A DNA stretch of 64,000 nucleotides, from contig CANMFU010000002.1 in NCBI GenBank assembly GCA_947497295.1, forward strand, positions 124,001 to 188,000, in the 5' to 3' direction. The notes beneath the pieces are model-generated. The model was not told the DNA's origin and did no database searches. It worked only from the letters and a program-made list of their open reading frames with translations. Position 1 is the first letter of the stretch. Every line of letters begins with the position of its first letter. Made by a program: the position numbers and the translations under genes. Below, piece after piece: positions 62,381-64,000 of this stretch. This DNA is from an uncultured Roseovarius sp. GTDB taxonomy: Bacteria > Pseudomonadota > Alphaproteobacteria > Rhodobacterales > Rhodobacteraceae.

Positions 62381-64000
62381 ATGTCACACCCGCAAAAAGA
62401 CCGTCCCTGGCTGATCCGCACCTATGCAGGCCACTCGACCGCGACGGCGTCAAATGCGCTCTACCGCGCGAATCTGGCCAAGGGCCAGACCGGTCTGTCG
62501 GTCGCCTTCGATCTGCCCACGCAGACGGGCTATGACAGCGACCACATTCTGGCGCGCGGCGAGGTCGGCAAGGTCGGTGTGCCGGTCTGCCACTTGGGCG
62601 ATATGCGCCAACTGTTTCAGGATATCCCGCTGGAACAGATGAACACCTCGATGACAATCAACGCAACGGCGCCCTGGCTGCTGGCGCTTTATATCGCGGT
62701 GGCCGAAGAGCAGGGCGTCGATCCGTCGACCTTGCAGGGCACCGTGCAGAACGACCTGATCAAGGAATACCTGTCGCGCGGCACCTATATCTGCCCGCCG
62801 AAACCGTCGCTGAAGATGATCGGTGACGTGGCCGAATATTGCTACAAAAACGTGCCGAAATGGAACCCGATGAACGTGTGTTCCTACCACCTGCAAGAGG
62901 CCGGCGCGACGCCCGAGCAGGAGCTGTCCTTTGCCCTCGCCACCGCCATCGCCGTGCTGGACGAACTGCGCCCCCGCGTCCCCGAGGCCGATTTTCCGGT
63001 GCTGGCCGGGCGCATCAGTTTCTTCGTCAATGCCGGCATCCGGTTCGTGACCGAGATGTGCAAGATGCGCGCATTTGTTGATCTGTGGGACGAAATCGTG
63101 CACGAACGCTATGGGATCGAAGACCCCAAGGCGCGCCGCTTCCGCTATGGCGTGCAGGTCAATAGCCTTGGCCTGACCGAGCAGCAGCCGGAAAACAACG
63201 TCTACCGCATCCTGATCGAAATGCTGGCCGTGACCCTTTCCAAGAACGCCCGCGCCCGCGCCGTGCAGCTGCCCGCCTGGAACGAGGCGCTGGGCCTGCC
63301 GCGCCCCTGGGATCAGCAATGGTCAATGCGCATGCAGCAGATCCTGGCCTATGAGACGGACCTGCTGGAATTCGATGACCTGTTCGACGGCAACCCGGCG
63401 GTTGATCGCAAGGTCGAGGAGTTAAAGGAAGGCGCGCGTCACGAACTGGCCACACTGGAAAGCATGGGCGGCGCCATCGGCGCGATCGATTACATGAAAT
63501 CGCGGCTGGTGGACAGCAATGCCGAGCGCCTGAACCGGATCGAGCGCAATGAGACCGTCGTCGTCGGCGTCAATAAATTCACCACCGGCGAGCCGTCGCC
63601 GCTGATGGACGCGGATGGCGGCATCATGACCGTCGATCCCGCCGTCGAGGCCGAGCAGATCGGCCGCCTGAACGACTGGAAGGCGAGGCGCGACGCCGCC
63701 GCCGTCAAATCCGCGCTGGCGGACCTGCGAACTGCGGCGACCGAGGGGCGCAACATCATGCCCGCCTCGATCAACGCGGCCCGCGTCGGCGTGACCACCG
63801 GCGAATGGGCGCAGCAGATGCGCGCCGTGCATGGCGAATATCGCGGCCCGACAGGCGTTTCCTCCAGCCCCTCGAACAAGACCGAAGGTCTTGAGGAAAT
63901 CCGCGAACAGGTGGACGCGGTCAGCACGCAGCTTGGCCGCCGCCTTAAATTCCTGGTCGGCAAGCCGGGCCTTGACGGCCATTCCAACGGCGCCGAGCAG
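62381..64000 (+). CDS. ecm: Ethylmalonyl-CoA mutase, 5' part (cut by window end)
   Basis: 540 residues are visible from the ATG at 62381 behind GAGG, and the gene runs on past 64000. RPWLIRTYAGHSTATASNALY and VAFDLPTQTGYDSDHILA are the substrate-domain opening of the methylmalonyl-CoA mutase superfamily, in the Ecm flavour. DGHSNGAEQ at the very end is the DXHXXG B12-binding motif, with the ligand histidine. It rearranges ethylmalonyl-CoA to methylsuccinyl-CoA with adenosylcobalamin. About 110 residues should lie beyond the window. Methylmalonyl-CoA mutase is the alternative. Confidence 0.93.
   Translation, partial: MSHPQKDRPWLIRTYAGHSTATASNALYRANLAKGQTGLSVAFDLPTQTGYDSDHILARGEVGKVGVPVCHLGDMRQLFQDIPLEQMNTSMTINATAPWLLALYIAVAEEQGVDPSTLQGTVQNDLIKEYLSRGTYICPPKPSLKMIGDVAEYCYKNVPKWNPMNVCSYHLQEAGATPEQELSFALATAIAVLDELRPRVPEADFPVLAGRISFFVNAGIRFVTEMCKMRAFVDLWDEIVHERYGIEDPKARRFRYGVQVNSLGLTEQQPENNVYRILIEMLAVTLSKNARARAVQLPAWNEALGLPRPWDQQWSMRMQQILAYETDLLEFDDLFDGNPAVDRKVEELKEGARHELATLESMGGAIGAIDYMKSRLVDSNAERLNRIERNETVVVGVNKFTTGEPSPLMDADGGIMTVDPAVEAEQIGRLNDWKARRDAAAVKSALADLRTAATEGRNIMPASINAARVGVTTGEWAQQMRAVHGEYRGPTGVSSSPSNKTEGLEEIREQVDAVSTQLGRRLKFLVGKPGLDGHSNGAEQ

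Overview
The window is about 64 kb of GC-rich chromosome from an alphaproteobacterium, most likely a marine Rhodobacteraceae (Roseobacter group) strain. The evidence is an F0 operon separate from F1 and carrying a distinct b' subunit, a MipZ division-site ATPase, crotonyl-CoA carboxylase/reductase plus ethylmalonyl-CoA mutase, a TAXI-type TRAP transporter, an NAD-linked formate dehydrogenase beside fhs and folD, and an RpoH factor behind an RpoE-like promoter. I see no phage, plasmid, intact insertion sequence, CRISPR array, rRNA or tRNA gene. This reads as core chromosome, not an accessory island.

Layout. 1-2237 (minus): F0 operon atpI-atpB-atpE-atpF'-atpF. 2459-4316: universal stress protein, an ArsR-type regulator with a tiny antisense membrane ORF under its 3' end, and an EamA exporter. 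4619-10825 (plus): ffh, a GNAT acetyltransferase, chorismate mutase, rpsP, bluB, a 44-residue membrane ORF, rimM, a DUF1328 protein, trmD, rplS and rpmE, closed by a terminator. 10915-15594: pheS, a small membrane protein, a 430-base structured gap, pheT and a YtoQ-family gene. 15739-17102: mscL and an MscS channel. 17169-24804: alkB (minus), dnaK behind a heat-shock-type promoter, dnaJ, mipZ and parE, then pdeM to 25485. 25549-32755 (minus): fdsB-fdsA-fhs-folD. 32906-36604 (minus): sdhC-sdhD-sdhA-lipoprotein-sdhB. 36812-40442 (minus): two TM2-domain proteins, coaBC, a ChaN-like protein and rpoH. 40547-43236 (plus): cobU, a histidine phosphatase and comM. 43214-46388 (minus): esterase, gshB, yraN and rsmI, divergent from an LpoA-like lipoprotein, glnD and murJ (46476-52042). 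52033-54769: a rhomboid that lacks its catalytic residues (minus), trpS and ilvE. 54823-58000 (minus): TRAP permease and TAXI binding protein. 58391-64000: ccrA, an acyltransferase and a DUF4239 protein (minus), then ecm (plus), cut by the window edge.

How the genes fit together. Formate is oxidised to CO2 with NADH by FdsAB or activated onto tetrahydrofolate by Fhs and interconverted by FolD, all from one minus-strand unit. CcrA and Ecm are two steps of the ethylmalonyl-CoA pathway; Ecm needs B12, and bluB and cobU (two B12-assembly enzymes) are also in the window. RpoH, the dnaK promoter and the RpoE-like site in front of rpoH suggest an RpoE to RpoH to chaperone/ChaN stress cascade. Succinate dehydrogenase and F0 ATP synthase supply aerobic energy.

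Most genes are ordinary. The points I would re-examine are the rhomboid pseudoprotease, the fused NuoE/NuoF formate dehydrogenase subunit without local fdsC, fdsD or fdhD, the operator-like repeats before fdsB and before sdhC, the family of 35-base intergenic repeats, the 20-base inverted repeat before pheT, and the antisense mini-ORF under arsR. I did not find a convincing wholly new multi-gene system.
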